Assembly (NCBI GenBank): GCA_002452315.1
Contig: DKFH01000104.1
Location: 1 to 16,035 of the forward strand
Length of the DNA stretch: 16,035 nt
Source of the DNA: Anaerolineaceae bacterium UBA6801
Lineage (GTDB): Bacteria > Chloroflexota > Anaerolineae > Anaerolineales > Anaerolineaceae
Direction of reading: 5' to 3'
This document shows, piece by piece, positions 8,701-14,094 of the stretch (positions are counted from its first letter, which is position 1; every line of letters starts with the position of its first letter). Both the position numbers and the translations under genes were made by a program. The notes beneath the pieces were generated by a model, which saw only the letters and a list, made by a program, of their open reading frames with translations, did not search any database and was not told where the DNA came from.

Positions 8701-9131
8701 CTTTCCTGGTCAATAAAGAAATAGATCTTGGCGTGGTTGGGTTCACGGGTTTTACGGATGATCAGCCGCTCATCTCGGATCATCTCAATGAAGAACGTGA
8801 CTTGTTCGTAAAATTCTTGGGAGTCAAATTCTTCACCCCTCAGGGAGAGGCGCACAGACTTAAAAAAACGATCTGTCTTCTCGGCATCCGATTGTGTACC
8901 ATCATCGTCGCCATACTCGATCAGGCGGAAATTGAGCTGGTCCACATTCATGCCGACCAGGATTTTCAAGATGGAGTCGGGATGGTTGCGCAATCCCTGG
9001 TAGAGTTCGCGGATGCCTGAAAAGTAGAAAAACCCCACCAGGAATTTCATTTCCTCGCTGTTTTCAACCAGTTCCAAAAGGCGGGTCCGTAAAGATGCTC
9101 CCCCTTCATTGGTGATGAAGTTGCTGACCAT
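5787..9131 (-). CDS. Phospholipase-D-like nuclease / SNF2-family helicase fusion
   Basis: The 1114-aa protein begins at the ATG at 9131, with GGGAGG about 12 bases upstream. Residues about 20-190 form a PLD-like nuclease domain, with HAK at 133-135 and GSSN at 154-157, the expected single HxK...GSxN motif. Residues about 250-830 are an SNF2/superfamily 2 motor: Walker A VVGLGKT (281-287), Walker B DEVH (358-361), TATP (387-390) and motif VI QRVGRINR (818-825). The last 250 residues are charged and helical, ending in a probable coiled coil. The family is HepA/SNF2-like, as found in restriction-like loci. It heads the operon and overlaps the methylase by 4 nt. I infer that it translocates on unmodified DNA and cuts it with the PLD domain. 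A pure remodelling role is possible. Confidence 0.93.
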   Translation of the reverse strand: MVSNFITNEGGASLRTRLLELVENSEEMKFLVGFFYFSGIRELYQGLRNHPDSILKILVGMNVDQLNFRLIEYGDDDGTQSDAEKTDRFFKSVRLSLRGEEFDSQEFYEQVTFFIEMIRDERLIIRKTREPNHAKIYFFIDQESVFANKLFITGSSNLTRPALTTQAEFNVQIRDFGIEETEAYFDDLWEDAIKITEDDAVKKELVRVIEKGTMVRQITPFEAYALTLKTYLDSFDQEKIAPSLKYLLEKNGYIPYQYQLDAVQQALAIIKNHGGVVVADVVGLGKTIIACAIAHQLGKRGVVICPPGLMGDHNKTSGWRMYLEQFQLPQWEVRSVGDLENTAEFVQRVEEIEVVIVDEVHRFRNQDTKGYELLRNICRDKIVILLTATPFNNRPGDILSLLKLFITPKKSTITLESNLLAMFRSYKTTFDRLSYIKKNHNSPNPENRARAEAHYQTLFGESGIDPTEVTARSRYLAAQIRHVIQPVTIRRNRLDLQNNPFYAEEVKDLSKIADPKEWFFELSPEQSAFYDQIITQYFGLPEEGGQFKGAIYQPFIYETAKKDEFTAEENFEFQQQRNLFDFMRRLMVKRFESSFGAFQQSIMRFKRINENALTFIETLGKYIMDRALMEKIYEEDEEVIERYLEDYETELLKGTYPKNHRIYDLSAFAFRDQFIQDIRSDLAMFEHIISQLEGMDLVAEDPKSGCLIQNMTRVLTTPPKQGEPKRKIVIFSEYADTVSHLEDALQASFGDRMLVVRGNLSNTLNQKIAANFDASHLDPADDYDVLLSTDRISEGYNLNRAGMVINYDIPWNPVRVIQRVGRINRISKKVFEELFIVNFFPTEKGATLVKSREIACNKMFLIHEVLGEDAKIFDVDESPSAAALYDRIRQNPDELEAESFYTSVLKRYLAIEAEYPELAEALLDFPPRVKVAKAGERDELLVFFKKGRLYIQGVQYDPEQDGETLSLTFEDALPKIECAYDAAGLALSEGFWDHYLDARQVKEPGYQPLTPQSIEKKAINNLKTLIQRDYEQLKPYRDFIYTLLEDILDYGTLPDFTLRRIANLETLNAKKLKGLEKDLAALQKELGENYLKPIKDDRDQLKPHIIIAIENQTP

Positions 9132-9166
9132 AAGTGTATTAATCCTCCCGAGAAGTCCTTAGTTTG

Positions 9167-9172
9167 ATTATA
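9167..9172 (-). promoter_or_regulatory. Probable -10 box of the helicase/methylase operon
   Basis: A perfect TATAAT lies on the minus strand about 36 bases before the helicase start. Transcription would begin near 9160 and give a short leader containing the GGGAGG ribosome site. I see no good TTGACA-like -35 at the usual spacing, so it may need an activator or be weak. Confidence 0.45.
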
Positions 9173-9230
9173 GCCGATCTTAAACCGAACTCGGTGATAA
9201 TTTTCTATCTTTCCCACGACCTGCCTTAAC

Positions 9231-9366
9231 CTGAAGCGCCTTTATTATCCCCGCAGCGTCGGAGACTCCTGGAGCATCGAAGACTCCCGCAGCGAAGCGA
9301 CTGGGAACCGTCCTGTAAGGAGACGGAGAAGCGGAACCCCTGAAACGCAGTGGAAGGGGCTGCAGC
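9231..9366. repeat. 136-bp direct repeat, copy 1
   Basis: This copy runs from CTGAAGCG to GGGGCTGCAGC and matches 10505-10640 in the same orientation, with about four mismatches. It contains the core TTATTATCCCCG shared with the palindromic elements at 10953 and 11447. It also holds small internal hairpins such as CCCCT...AGGGG. A 32-bp internal segment (9297-9328) is repeated at 9371-9402 with one change. Together with the second copy it brackets hicAB. It occupies the 386-bp gap between hicB and the helicase, where I see no gene. Confidence 0.85.
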
Positions 9367-9370
9367 GCCA

Positions 9371-9402
9371 GCGACTGGGAACCGTCCTGGAAGGAGACGG
9401 AG
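9371..9402. repeat. Extra copy of a 32-bp sub-repeat
   Basis: The segment GCGACTGGGAACCGTCC and onward repeats 9297-9328 with one mismatch, and occurs again at 10571-10602. It can fold imperfectly (CCGTC pairing with GACGG). It shows that the 136-bp repeat is itself built from smaller mobile or duplicating units. Confidence 0.75.
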
Positions 9403-9517
9403 CTAAGGTCGAGACGGGGCAGCGAAAGGGATCAGCTTATACCCCTCACAACATCCGCATCCCGCCCAACCACCGCATCTGCGCAATCCGCTTCAGCAAC
9501 GCCTTCCCGTCCCCCCA

Positions 9518-10030
9518 TCACTCATCCGCGTCATCCACACGGTAGATATTCTCCTCAGCCCATTCGCGGATGGTTTTCGTAAATTGGTCATATTGATTCT
9601 GATTAGCCCTGGCAACCACCCGGCTCAATAACTTCGATAATTCCGGGTCCTTTCCAACAGCTGAGGACCCTGTCGACGATACCCCCAACGCTTCAGCTAA
9701 AGCAGCCACAATCCACTGGTTAAGGCTGACGCCATCCATCTCGGCTGCATCAGCAATCTTTCGGTGAAGGGACTTCGGCACACGCACCACAAACTTACCT
9801 GAATAATCCTCATCCCCACGCGGCTCTGGTACTGGCGCACCATGCTCCAGGGCAGATTCCACCCATCCTGCCATGGCGTCATCGATCATGATCATCGCCT
9901 CCTCAGGGGTCTCACCCTGGCTCATGCAGCCCGGAAGTTCTTTGATGCGCACAAACCAGCCCCCTTCTGGCTCAGGGATCAACTCACGGGTATAGGCCAA
10001 ACCAAGATAATACTCAAGTGTCTTTTCCAT
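9518..10030 (-). CDS. hicB: HicB-family antitoxin
   Basis: The 170-aa product begins MEKTLEYYLGLAYTREL. The ATG at 10030 is chosen because the family normally starts close to this phrase and a GGCAGG site lies upstream. An ATG at 10048 would add six residues and overlap hicA. Residues 1-65 are the HicB partial RNase-H-like fold (PEPEGGWFVRIKELPGCMSQ, GETPEEAM). Residues about 75-115 are a ribbon-helix-helix DNA-binding domain (GKFVVRVPKSLHRKI, GVSLNQWIVAALAEALG). A charged tail of about 50 residues follows. The family neutralises HicA and represses its own operon. The gene lies four bases after the hicA stop, so the pair is co-translated. This is the usual toxin-first hicAB order. Confidence 0.92.
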   Translation of the reverse strand: MEKTLEYYLGLAYTRELIPEPEGGWFVRIKELPGCMSQGETPEEAMIMIDDAMAGWVESALEHGAPVPEPRGDEDYSGKFVVRVPKSLHRKIADAAEMDGVSLNQWIVAALAEALGVSSTGSSAVGKDPELSKLLSRVVARANQNQYDQFTKTIREWAEENIYRVDDADE

Positions 10031-10034
10031 GACC

Positions 10035-10286
10035 TCAACCTGCCTCATCTAAATCTTCCAATACATCTTCAATCGCAACCACAACCTGCCGGATCAAGTA
10101 ACTTTTTACTGGAGACCGGACCGGTATCGTCAGGGTTGGACAACCTGCCTTAATATAAATTGCATGGCTGCCGTGTGTCCGATCGCGTGTATAACCACAC
10201 CACAGCAGGATGCGCTCCAGCTCCTCAAAACGCAGATCCCTTGGCAGCCCTAACAAACGACGCAAAAGCTTTTCTTTCTTGCTCAC
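10035..10286 (-). CDS. hicA: HicA-family mRNA interferase toxin
   Basis: The 83-aa product starts at GTG (10286), with GAGGG a few bases upstream. A nearby ATG at 10290 is out of frame. It has the double-stranded-RNA-binding-like HicA fold signature: FEELERILLWCGYTRDRT, then the conserved GSH with catalytic His41, a TLTIPVR strand and a C-terminal helix. HicA toxins cleave mRNA and are held inactive by HicB, encoded four bases downstream. The length is normal for the family and the active-site histidine is intact, so the toxin is probably functional. It stands immediately upstream of the restriction-like operon, in keeping with a defence or mobile island. Confidence 0.92.
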   Translation of the reverse strand: MSKKEKLLRRLLGLPRDLRFEELERILLWCGYTRDRTHGSHAIYIKAGCPTLTIPVRSPVKSYLIRQVVVAIEDVLEDLDEAG

Positions 10287-10296
10287 TCATCCCTCA

Positions 10297-10320
10297 ATAT
10301 AGTATCATATGTAGTATCAT
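10297..10320. promoter_or_regulatory. Two tandem 12-bp direct repeats, candidate HicB operator
   Basis: ATATAGTATCAT (10297-10308) is followed without a gap by ATGTAGTATCAT (10309-10320), differing at one base. The pair overlaps the presumed hicAB -10 region. HicB proteins with a ribbon-helix-helix domain bind repeated operators at their own promoter, so autoregulation here is a reasonable inference. Confidence 0.5.
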
Positions 10321-10327
10321 TTTGCAA
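10299..10327 (-). promoter_or_regulatory. Candidate hicAB promoter
   Basis: On the minus strand TTGCAA (10327-10322), a 17-bp spacer and TACTAT (10304-10299) form a possible promoter preceded by an extended TG. An alternative -10, TATGAT at 10309-10304, would leave a longer leader but has no good -35. With the first choice the leader is nearly absent, so the exact start is uncertain. Confidence 0.35.
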
Positions 10328-10434
10328 GATAGCGCTTAAATATTATTATTTCTTATGGGTATTTTAATCGTTTTTTGGGCTGGAAGTTTAAACCCATTAT
10401 TTGATACCTCACCGGTCCCCCACCTCCCGTCCTA

Positions 10435-10490
10435 GCCTGAAGCACCATCAAGGTGCATCAGGCATACGCAGATCTCATGAGAGATCTGCG
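10435..10490. repeat. Two-hairpin palindromic element
   Basis: The first stem pairs GCCTGAAGCACC (10435-10446) with GGTGCATCAGGC (10452-10463), 11 of 12 matching. The second pairs CGCAGATCTC (10467-10476) with GAGATCTGCG (10481-10490), perfect over 10 bp with loop ATGA. The order, spacing and trailing CAGCCAGCA copy the layout of the elements inside 10890-11595, although the stem sequences differ. Confidence 0.7.
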
Positions 10491-10504
10491 CAGCCAGCAT
10501 TTAT

Positions 10505-10640
10505 CTGAAGCGCTGTTATTATCCCCGCAGCGTCTGAGGCTCCTGGAGCATCGAAGACTCCCGCAGCGAAGCGACTGGGAACCGTCCTGTAAGGAGACGG
10601 AGAAGCGGAACCCCTGAAACGCAGTGGAAGGGGCTGCAGC
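10505..10640. repeat. 136-bp direct repeat, copy 2
   Basis: This copy is nearly identical to 9231-9366 and in the same orientation, with mismatches only near its first 40 bases. It follows directly after the two-hairpin element. No gene is seen in the 600-bp stretch 10287-10889: it holds the AT-rich hicAB upstream region, these repeats and a promoter for the next gene. Confidence 0.85.
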
Positions 10641-10713
10641 ACGAAGTGCGAGACGGAGCAGTGGAGCGGGACCAACTACCTGCTACGAAGTCCCCGAAGC
10701 GGAGCGGAGCGGG

Positions 10714-10741
10714 ACCAGCTACCAACTACCAGCTACCAACT
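10714..10741. repeat. Heptanucleotide tandem repeat, 4 units
   Basis: Four 7-bp units of ACCARCT alternate A and G at the fifth position. A degenerate extension is visible at 10671-10685 (ACCAACTACCTGCTAC). Read on the other strand the heptad is GGTAGNT, akin to the arrays at 11662, 13960 and 14124. Confidence 0.75.
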
Positions 10742-10798
10742 TTTCCCTGCATTGCCGCTTGTGGCAGAAAAACGCCGCTTTTCGCCGCTTTTAACGGA

Positions 10799-10857
10799 TT
10801 GAAAACCCGCGCGCTTCATGGTATCCTCTTATTAAACTAGTACTTATGTTCTATACT
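10799..10857 (+). promoter_or_regulatory. Candidate promoters for the gene at 10890
   Basis: TTGAAA (10799-10804), a 17-bp spacer and TATCCT (10822-10827) form one sigma-70-like promoter. A second -10, TATACT (10852-10857), lies nearer to the gene with a poor -35 (TTATTA). Either would transcribe the plus-strand gene with its AAGGAG site. Confidence 0.4.
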
Positions 10858-10952
10858 CACACAAACGCACCGAGGAAGGAGCTTAAAATATGTCGGTAGG
10901 AACAAACGTGCCCGCTAAAACAACCCAGCCGGGGCCCAGAAAGCGCGGCGGG

Positions 10953-11043
10953 CAAGCTGAAGCGGATTTTATTATCCCCGGAGCGCAGCGAAGTGGGACA
11001 ATCCGCCTCAGCGATGTGCCGCACACATCGGTGTGCGGCCAGC
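10953..11043. repeat. Long two-hairpin element, copy 1 (inside gene)
   Basis: This 91-bp element runs from CAAGCTGAAG to GCGGCCAGC and matches 11447-11537 with one mismatch. GCTGAAGCGGATT pairs with AATCCGCCTCAGC (12 of 13), and GCCGCACAC pairs with GTGTGCGGC around loop ATCG. It is translated in frame within the host gene, as described for palindromic elements of Rickettsia. Confidence 0.85.
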
Positions 11044-11154
11044 ATGGCTTCTACGCCAAAAACTTCTCCCTCGCCGAACGCCGCGGCCTCCAGGCGGTTG
11101 AGGGCGTGATCCTCGGGGATGAGATCGGCCTGCTGCGGGTGCTGATTAGGCGCT

Positions 11155-11214
11155 CAAGCTGAAGCGGACTCAATCCGCCTCAGCAACGTGCCGCACACAT
11201 CGGTGTGCGGCCAG
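11155..11214. repeat. Short two-hairpin element, copy 2 (inside gene)
   Basis: This is the same element without the TTATTATCCCCGGAGCG insert. Stem 1 is GCTGAAGCGGA/TCCGCCTCAGC and stem 2 is identical to copy 1. Its insertion brings the stop codon that ends the open frame begun at 10890. Confidence 0.85.
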
Positions 11215-11258
11215 AGCAGATGCAGGCCAGCCAGGGTGTAGCGCTGAATGAATCAGCG

Positions 11259-11316
11259 CAAGCTGAAGCGGACTCAATTCGCATCAGCTTAGTGCCGCAC
11301 ACATCGGTGTGCGGCC
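11259..11316. repeat. Short two-hairpin element, copy 3 (inside gene)
   Basis: It has the same plan as 11155-11214, with a more diverged first stem (TTCGCATCAGC arm) but an identical second hairpin. It splits the third and fourth host segments of the interrupted gene. Confidence 0.8.
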
Positions 11317-11356
11317 CGAACCTGGCGGTGGTCAGCGAGGCCATGCTGCGCTTGTG

Positions 11357-11398
11357 CTGAAACGAAGTGGAACCCCCGAAACGGGGTGGAGGGGGCTG
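11357..11398. repeat. Different palindromic element inside the gene
   Basis: CTGAAACGAAGTGGAACCCCC and its partner GGGGG at 11390-11394 form a C5/G5 hairpin. It resembles the CCCCTGAAACGCAGTGGAAGGGG core of the 136-bp repeats. It therefore belongs to the second repeat family and is a fifth insertion in the same gene. Confidence 0.65.
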
Positions 11399-11446
11399 TC
11401 TCCTGCGCACCGACCACATGCTCGGCGGTGCGGAAAGCAGCACGCT

Positions 11447-11537
11447 CAAGCTGAAGCGGACTTTATTATCCCCGGAGCGCAGCGAAGTGGGACAATCCGC
11501 CTCAGCGATGTGCCGCACACATCGGTGTGCGGCCAGC
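11447..11537. repeat. Long two-hairpin element, copy 4 (inside gene)
   Basis: It differs from 10953-11043 at a single base over 91 bp, which shows recent copying or gene conversion. It separates the fifth host segment from the C-terminal segment of the interrupted gene. Confidence 0.85.
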
Positions 11538-11550
11538 GCAGTTTAACCTC

Positions 11551-11645
11551 GCCATTCAAGAATTTGCCGAAGAGCTGGGCCTCGATGAAGCCTGAGCCAT
11601 CTCGTTATTCGTTTCGGTTCGTTTTTATTTGGAACGAAGTGGAAC
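11551..11645. repeat. Duplicated 3' end of the interrupted gene, copy A
   Basis: About 95 bp from GCCATTCAAGAA to GAAGTGGAAC, covering the last codons (EELGLDEA, stop) and the downstream flank with a T-rich stretch, recur at 11690-11785. Most changes fall near the ends. Confidence 0.8.
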
Positions 11646-11661
11646 TCTTAAAGCTAAGCGT

Positions 11662-11698
11662 ACCATTCACCATTCACCATTCACCATTCACCATTCAC
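11662..11698. repeat. Heptanucleotide tandem repeat ACCATTC, 5.3 units
   Basis: Five perfect 7-bp units plus AC lie exactly at the upstream edge of the second tail copy. The unit matches the first bases of that copy (ACCATTCACGAA), so the array probably arose there by slippage. Confidence 0.9.
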
Positions 11699-11785
11699 GA
11701 ACTTACAGAAGAGCTGGGCCTCGATGAAGCCTGAGCCATCTCTTTATTCGTTTCGGTTCGTTTTTTTTGGGAACGAAGTTGAACA
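11690..11785. repeat. Duplicated 3' end of the interrupted gene, copy B
   Basis: It encodes TIHELTEELGLDEA and a stop at 11732-11734, then the same T-rich flank as copy A. No gene start belongs to it, so it is a stranded gene tail. The rest of 11735-11826 shows no gene. Confidence 0.8.
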
Positions 11786-11826
11786 CCTGAAGCAAATTGT
11801 TTATCTGAACGCAAACGACCAGGAGC

Positions 11827-11858
11827 TAAAAGCCCCCCCCTCAGGGGGGTTTGGGGGG
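11827..11858 (-). terminator. Rho-independent terminator of sucCD
   Basis: Directly after the sucD stop, the minus strand reads CCCCCCTGAGGGGGG followed by GGCTTTT. This is a 6-bp all-GC stem with a tight loop and a short T run. On the plus strand the hairpin is not followed by a T tract, so it serves the leftward operon. Confidence 0.8.
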
Positions 11859-12728
11859 TCACCTCCCCCTCACCAGCCCGGGGATCTCCTCCGGTGCGCG
11901 GGCCACGCGCACCCCGGCTGCCTCCAGCGCGGCCGCCTTTTCCCCCGCGGTGCCCCGGCCCCCCGCAATGATCGCCCCGGCGTGCCCCATGCGCGTGCCC
12001 TCCGGCGCGGCCATCCCGGCGATGAAGCCCACCACCGGCTTGGTCATCTCCCGGGCGATATACTCCGCCGCCAGCTCCTCATCGCGCCCGCCGATCTCGC
12101 CGATCAGCACCACCGTGTCCGTGTTCGAGTCCCCCTCGAAATACGACAAAACCTCCACAAAATCCGCCCCGATGATCGGGTCGCCCCCGATGCCCACGCA
12201 GGTGCTCGTGCCCAGCCCCGCCAGCTTCAGCGCGTGCACCACCTCGTAGGTCAGCGTCCCCGAGCGCGACACCACGCCCACGTTCCCCGCAAAGGTGATC
12301 TCCCCGGGGATGATCCCCACCCGGGTGTGCGGCGGCGAGAGGATGCCGGGCGTGTTCGGCCCCAGCAGGCACACCCCCTGCCGCGCGAGCATGTAGCGCA
12401 CCGTCAGCATGTCCTTAACGGGGATGCCCTCGGTGATGCACACGATCAGCCCCACGCCGGCGTCAGCCGCCTCCAGGATCGCATCCGCGGCAAAGCGCGC
12501 CGGCACAAAGACGATGCTGGCGTTTGCGCCGGTCATCTCCACCGCTGCGTGCACCGCATCGAACACGGGCACCTTGCCGTCCAGCACCCATTCGCCGCCC
12601 TTGCCGGGGGTCACCCCCGCCACGATATTGGTGCCGTAATCCAGCATGGCCTGGGCGTGAAAGGTGCCCTCATGCCCGGTGATGCCCTGCACCACCAGCC
12701 GCGTGTCACCGTTGACCAAAATGCTCAT
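11859..12728 (-). CDS. sucD: Succinyl-CoA synthetase (ligase), alpha subunit
   Basis: The 289-aa subunit carries the CoA-binding Rossmann domain at its N-terminus (VQGITGHEGTFHAQAM, GVTPGKGG) and a ligase domain with LGPNTPG, GNVGVVSRSGTLTYE and GIGGDPI. The phosphohistidine segment GHAGAII (RMGHAGAIIAGG) is intact. With SucC it interconverts succinyl-CoA and succinate with phosphorylation of a nucleoside diphosphate, in the citric acid cycle or in propionate/succinate metabolism. The length matches the family. The start overlaps the sucC stop as ATGA, giving coupled 1:1 translation. The preference for ADP or GDP cannot be told from the sequence by eye. Confidence 0.97.
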   Translation of the reverse strand: MSILVNGDTRLVVQGITGHEGTFHAQAMLDYGTNIVAGVTPGKGGEWVLDGKVPVFDAVHAAVEMTGANASIVFVPARFAADAILEAADAGVGLIVCITEGIPVKDMLTVRYMLARQGVCLLGPNTPGILSPPHTRVGIIPGEITFAGNVGVVSRSGTLTYEVVHALKLAGLGTSTCVGIGGDPIIGADFVEVLSYFEGDSNTDTVVLIGEIGGRDEELAAEYIAREMTKPVVGFIAGMAAPEGTRMGHAGAIIAGGRGTAGEKAAALEAAGVRVARAPEEIPGLVRGR

Positions 12729-13870
12729 TCCGTCACCGCCTGTTCGGACCGGGCGATGGCCAGCTCGGCCGCCTCGCTCAGGGTGTGGGCCGTCTCCAGC
12801 CGGGCGTCCGCCAGAATGCGCCGGCCTTCGTTCTCGTTGGTGCCCGCCAGACGGATCACGAAGGGCACCTCCGTTTCGATCTCCTCCAGGGCTGCCCGGA
12901 TGCCGAGGGCTACCTCGTCGCAGCGGGTGATGCCCCCGAAGATATTGACCAGCACCGTGCGCACCTGGGGGTCGGAGAGCAGGATGCGCAAGGCCGCCGT
13001 CACCCGTTCTGAGCTGGCGCCGCCGCCAATGTCGAGGAAGTTGGCCGGCCGGCCCCCTTTGTGCTGGATGATGTCCATGGTGGCCATGGCCAGCCCCGCC
13101 CCGTTGACCATGCAGCCGATATCGCCTTCCATTTTGATGTAGGCCAGGCCGAACTTGCGCGCTTCGGTCTCTTCGGGTGCCTCGGCGGAGAGATCACGCA
13201 TATCAAAAAAGGCAGGGTGCCGGAAGAGGGCGTTGTCATCGATGATCATCTTGCCGTCCAATGCCAGCAGGCGCCCCTCGGTGGTGATCACCAGGGGGTT
13301 GATCTCGGCCAGGGTGGCGTCGAGATCCTGGTAGGCCTGGTAGAGGTTGAGGGCGATGGCGATGAAGGTCCGCCACAACCGGCGGGGGATTTCGACCTCA
13401 GCGGCCAGGTTGCGTGCCTGGAAGTCGCGCAGCCCCAGCAGGGGGTCCACCGCCACCCGGGCGATTCTTTCAGGCGAGGCCTCGGCCACCCGCTCGATAT
13501 CCACGCCGCCCTCCGCGCTGGCGATCACCAGCGTCTCGGCGTGCTCGCGGTCGACCGTCATCCCGAAATACAGCTCCTGCTGGATGTTGATGGCCTCTTC
13601 CACCAGCAGCCGCCGCACAGGCAGACCCCTGATGCGCTGCCCGAGGATCTTGGAGGCCTCCTCCTCCGCCGCGTCCGGTGTGTGCACCAGGCGGATGCCG
13701 CCGGCCTTGCCACGTCCGCCGGCCAGCACCTGGGCCTTGAGCACCACCGGGCCGTGCAGCTCCTCAGCAATCAGCTTGGCTTCTTCAGGGGTAGCGGCCA
13801 GCCGCCCCTGGGGGATGGGGATGTGATGTTCGGTGAAAATTTCCTTGGATTGATACTCGTGTAGGCGCAT
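12725..13870 (-). CDS. sucC: Succinyl-CoA synthetase (ligase), beta subunit
   Basis: The 381-aa subunit starts at the ATG of MRLHEYQSKEIF, the usual family start. A TTG 30 bases upstream would add ten residues but is unlikely. There is no Shine-Dalgarno close to the ATG; a GGAG lies about 15 bases upstream. The N-terminal ATP-grasp domain (KAQVLAGGRGKAGGIRL, LAEINPLV, LDGKMIIDDNAL) binds the nucleotide. The C-terminal domain (VNGAGLAMATMD, NFLDIGGGA, VNIFGGITRCDEVA) contacts the alpha subunit. It forms the succinyl-CoA/succinate ligase with the overlapping downstream sucD. The region is much more GC-rich than the defence operon and looks like native chromosome. Confidence 0.97.
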   Translation of the reverse strand: MRLHEYQSKEIFTEHHIPIPQGRLAATPEEAKLIAEELHGPVVLKAQVLAGGRGKAGGIRLVHTPDAAEEEASKILGQRIRGLPVRRLLVEEAINIQQELYFGMTVDREHAETLVIASAEGGVDIERVAEASPERIARVAVDPLLGLRDFQARNLAAEVEIPRRLWRTFIAIALNLYQAYQDLDATLAEINPLVITTEGRLLALDGKMIIDDNALFRHPAFFDMRDLSAEAPEETEARKFGLAYIKMEGDIGCMVNGAGLAMATMDIIQHKGGRPANFLDIGGGASSERVTAALRILLSDPQVRTVLVNIFGGITRCDEVALGIRAALEEIETEVPFVIRLAGTNENEGRRILADARLETAHTLSEAAELAIARSEQAVTE

Positions 13871-13904
13871 AAGGTCTGGTGAGGGACTCCGAGTTGTCAA
13901 GACA

Positions 13905-13910
13905 ATTATA
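13905..13910 (-). promoter_or_regulatory. Extended -10 promoter of sucCD
   Basis: The minus strand reads TGGTATAAT, a perfect -10 with an upstream TG. No -35 match is visible, as is usual for extended -10 promoters. The transcript would start near 13898 with a leader of about 28 bases. Confidence 0.5.
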
Positions 13911-13959
13911 CCATGGATGTGATGCGGGCTCTGTGGCGGGGACAGTGAAGGGTAAATTG

Positions 13960-14001
13960 GGTATTGGGTAGCAGGTATTCGGTAACAGGAATTAGGTGTT
14001 G
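13960..14001. repeat. Degenerate heptad array (GGTANNN), six units
   Basis: Six consecutive 7-bp units (GGTATTG, GGTAGCA, GGTATTC, GGTAACA, GGAATTA, GGTGTTG) lie in register. On the opposite strand they match the array at 14124-14193, so the two arrays form long imperfect inverted repeats around the hairpins at 14020-14115. No gene is seen in 13871-14263. Confidence 0.7.
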
Positions 14002-14094
14002 GGAAATCCGCGGCGTGCCACGTAGGTCATGCATGGTTGCCATGCCACCTGCCTTGCCAAAAAGACCTTCACAGATGGATAGATCTCATAAAAA

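Larger units (their letters stand above)
10890..11595 (+). pseudogene. Small conserved gene interrupted by five palindromic repeat elements
   Basis: The ATG at 10890 follows AAGGAG by eight bases. Host pieces are 10890-10952 (ending RKRGGQ), 11044-11154 (HGFYAKNFSLAERR... DEIGLLRVLIRR), 11215-11258 (EQMQASQGVALNESA), 11317-11356 (NLAVVSEAMLRL), 11399-11446 (LLRTDHMLGGAESST) and 11538-11595 (FNLAIQEFAEELGLDEA, then TGA). Joined, they give about 120 residues in collinear order, like small proteins that begin with an RGGQxGNxxAxxHGFY phrase. I know that pattern but not its function. The first element is read in frame, adding 29 codons and replacing what is probably a GN-rich stretch. The second element introduces a stop (TGA at 11160-11162), so only a 90-residue product is expected. 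A second copy of the C-terminus lies at 11690-11734. Confidence 0.7.

Noticed and set aside
259..9131. Assignment of the operon to DISARM or BREX
   Set aside because: DrmA, DrmB, BrxC, PglZ and other hallmark genes are missing from the visible locus; only the helicase, PLD and methylase parts are similar.
10475..10725. Minus-strand open frames within 10475-10725
   Set aside because: They lie in the 136-bp repeat and adjacent low-complexity repeats and have no ribosome site or recognisable sequence.
11309..11734. Plus-strand open frame of 141 codons
   Set aside because: It is stitched from repeat elements, the heptad array and the duplicated gene tail; only its last 14 residues come from the real gene's frame.
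11724..13142. Long plus-strand open frame of 472 codons, opposite sucD and part of sucC
   Set aside because: It is antisense to clearly recognised genes in GC-rich DNA, has low-complexity composition with no domain, and begins in repeat DNA.
13061..13864. Plus-strand open frame of 267 codons opposite sucC
   Set aside because: It is an antisense shadow caused by the codon bias of sucC; no ribosome site or family resemblance was seen.
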